Assembly (NCBI GenBank): GCA_020161395.1
Contig: JAIUOE010000001.1
Coordinates: forward strand, 186,001 to 250,000
Reading direction: 5' to 3'
DNA length: 64,000 nucleotides
DNA from: Bacteroidota bacterium
Lineage (GTDB): Bacteria; Bacteroidota; Ignavibacteria; Ignavibacteriales; Ignavibacteriaceae
The translations under genes were made by a program, and so were the position numbers. The notes under the pieces are model-generated. The model was given only the letters and a program-made list of their open reading frames with translations, was not told the DNA's origin and did not search any database. Positions 63,434-64,000 of the stretch are shown here, in pieces (positions within the stretch are counted from its first letter, which is position 1; every line of letters begins with the position of its first letter).

Positions 63434-63615
63434 AGCTATTAGCTATGATCTATGATCTATGAGCTGAAATGAATTAATGTGGGTGGAGGACGCAGATACA
63501 CGCAGATTTAACGAAGTTCCGCAGAGGGATGAGCCCTTTAGGGGATATATGTATGGCTAAAAAACCAATACCTGATACCTGCAAAAAAACCCGTCAGGGT
63601 GATATGTGGGTAGAT
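63434..63615. repeat. Composite repeat block with CTATGA tract and CATATG-type hairpin modules
   Basis: Begins with the 32-base copy of the 20975 repeat (63434-63465), then GGACGCAGATACACGCAGAT, then GAGCCCTTTAGGGGATATAT and ACCCGTCAGGGTGATATGTG modules (stems CCC/GGG and ACCC/GGGT). Same orientation as 29830-30080. The next 234 bases (63616-63849) hold no gene that I can support. Confidence 0.7.
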
Positions 63616-63849
63616 AATCGTGTAATTAAAAGTTACCCGACATGTCTTCGAAAATTTAGTGACCCGGATGAAAGACTTGGGATAACTGGCTAACTCCCGG
63701 ATTTCCGGAGAATTTATTTGAACTGTAACTTATTATAAATAAAACAGTTGCCATCTTTTTTTCGAATAATATGGAACTTTTCTGGAGAATTTCTGGAGAA
63801 TTTTCCAGTATCGTTCTGCATCTACTCAGGTTTGGGGACCGGAAAAACT

Positions 63850-64000
63850 CTAAAAATCAGTAGTTTCACCTAACCGTTTCATCTCTTTGAGCCCAAGCTC
63901 TACAGCACGGTCCAATATTTTTTCGTTTTTCTCTAATTTTATGCCTGCAATATAAAATGTTGACTTCCCCTCCCCAACTCTGTCAAGTAACCCCGCTTCA
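63850..64000 (-). CDS. 3' end of a gene with a winged-helix-like C-terminus
   Basis: The last 49 codons of a minus-strand gene that starts right of the window. The frame reads GLLDRVGEGKSTFYIAGIKL and ends with EMKRLGETTDF. The first part resembles the final wing of winged-helix regulators, for example those at the end of AlbA_2/RecG-like proteins. The gene identity cannot be settled from this tail. Confidence 0.6.
   Translation of the reverse strand, partial: EAGLLDRVGEGKSTFYIAGIKLEKNEKILDRAVELGLKEMKRLGETTDF

Noticed and set aside
63621-63849. TTCTGGAGAAT tandem units near 63775-63810 as part of the gene ending at 63850
   Set aside because: The gene's stop at 63850 lies before this segment in its reading direction; the units are short and give no supported frame.
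1-64000. tRNA, rRNA, IS elements and prophage genes
   Set aside because: None recognised by eye anywhere in the window; a tRNAscan and IS search would settle it.

Overview
The window looks like chromosomal DNA of a Bacteroidota-Chlorobi group bacterium, most likely an Ignavibacteria relative (inference). The main clue is five secreted proteins that end in a type A type IX secretion (T9SS) sorting domain with the NYPNPFNP signature, plus a PorV-like outer-membrane protein. No ribosomal RNA or complete housekeeping operon is present to fix the lineage, and I saw no tRNA, IS element or CRISPR array.

Layout. 1-4.1 kb: overlapping genes for a HydC/HydB/HydA-type trimeric [FeFe] hydrogenase (HydC only as its 3' end). 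4.1-5.4 kb: a tight leftward operon DUF4160-DUF2442-thioredoxin-like-DUF1697. 5.6-9.3 kb: a class D beta-lactamase-like protein, a decayed gene, an SDR that lacks the catalytic Tyr, and a stand-alone reverse transcriptase of possible defence type. 9.4-13.3 kb: glycogen phosphorylase with rfbC and rfbA. 13.6-22.3 kb: a YhcG/DUF1016 nuclease, ferritin, a secreted phosphatase-like protein, an asparagine-synthase-like protein, a large Rossmann protein and CorA. 22.4-29.7 kb: cell-surface proteins (lipoprotein, 14-repeat propeller protein with T9SS tail, DUF5916 outer-membrane protein). 30.2-34.0 kb: an undescribed three-gene cluster ending in a membrane protein that joins a Lon-like protease domain to a predicted outside domain; a frameshifted partial paralogue lies at 35.9-36.3 kb. 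34.4-42.7 kb: LamG protein, T9SS cargo, PorV-like protein, AlbA/Schlafen-type regulator, Asp-box/YCF48 repeat protein. 42.8-51.5 kb: a defence island with an AbiE-like toxin-antitoxin pair, a DUF3696 ATPase coupled to a PLD/MIT_C-like protein, an Mrr endonuclease, a 4 x 53-bp hairpin tandem repeat, and an unrecognised three-gene operon (coiled coil, PD-(D/E)XK-like membrane protein, double zinc-ribbon membrane protein). 51.8-64.0 kb: class I fructose-bisphosphate aldolase, two outer-membrane barrels, two large T9SS cargo proteins, RlmI-type methyltransferase, phosphoglycerate mutase, a lipoprotein and the 3' end of a further gene.

Physiology suggested: a fermentative or facultatively anaerobic glycogen-using heterotroph. 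Glycogen phosphorylase, aldolase and phosphoglycerate mutase serve glycolysis, and the bifurcating-type hydrogenase could dispose of NADH plus reduced ferredoxin as H2. RfbA/RfbC feed dTDP-rhamnose to surface polysaccharide.

The most unusual non-coding content is a set of recurring, quasi-periodic intergenic repeats. These include GCAAAG-type tracts, CTATGA-type tracts, CGCAGATACACG-type tracts, AATCAGGAT-type tracts, and paired CATATG hairpin modules whose stems vary with compensating changes. They occur as composite blocks, often directly after stop codons, and two blocks nearly duplicate each other on either side of the propeller gene. The strongest candidates for undescribed systems are the Lon-like transmembrane cluster, the three-gene membrane-nuclease operon and these hairpin repeat modules.
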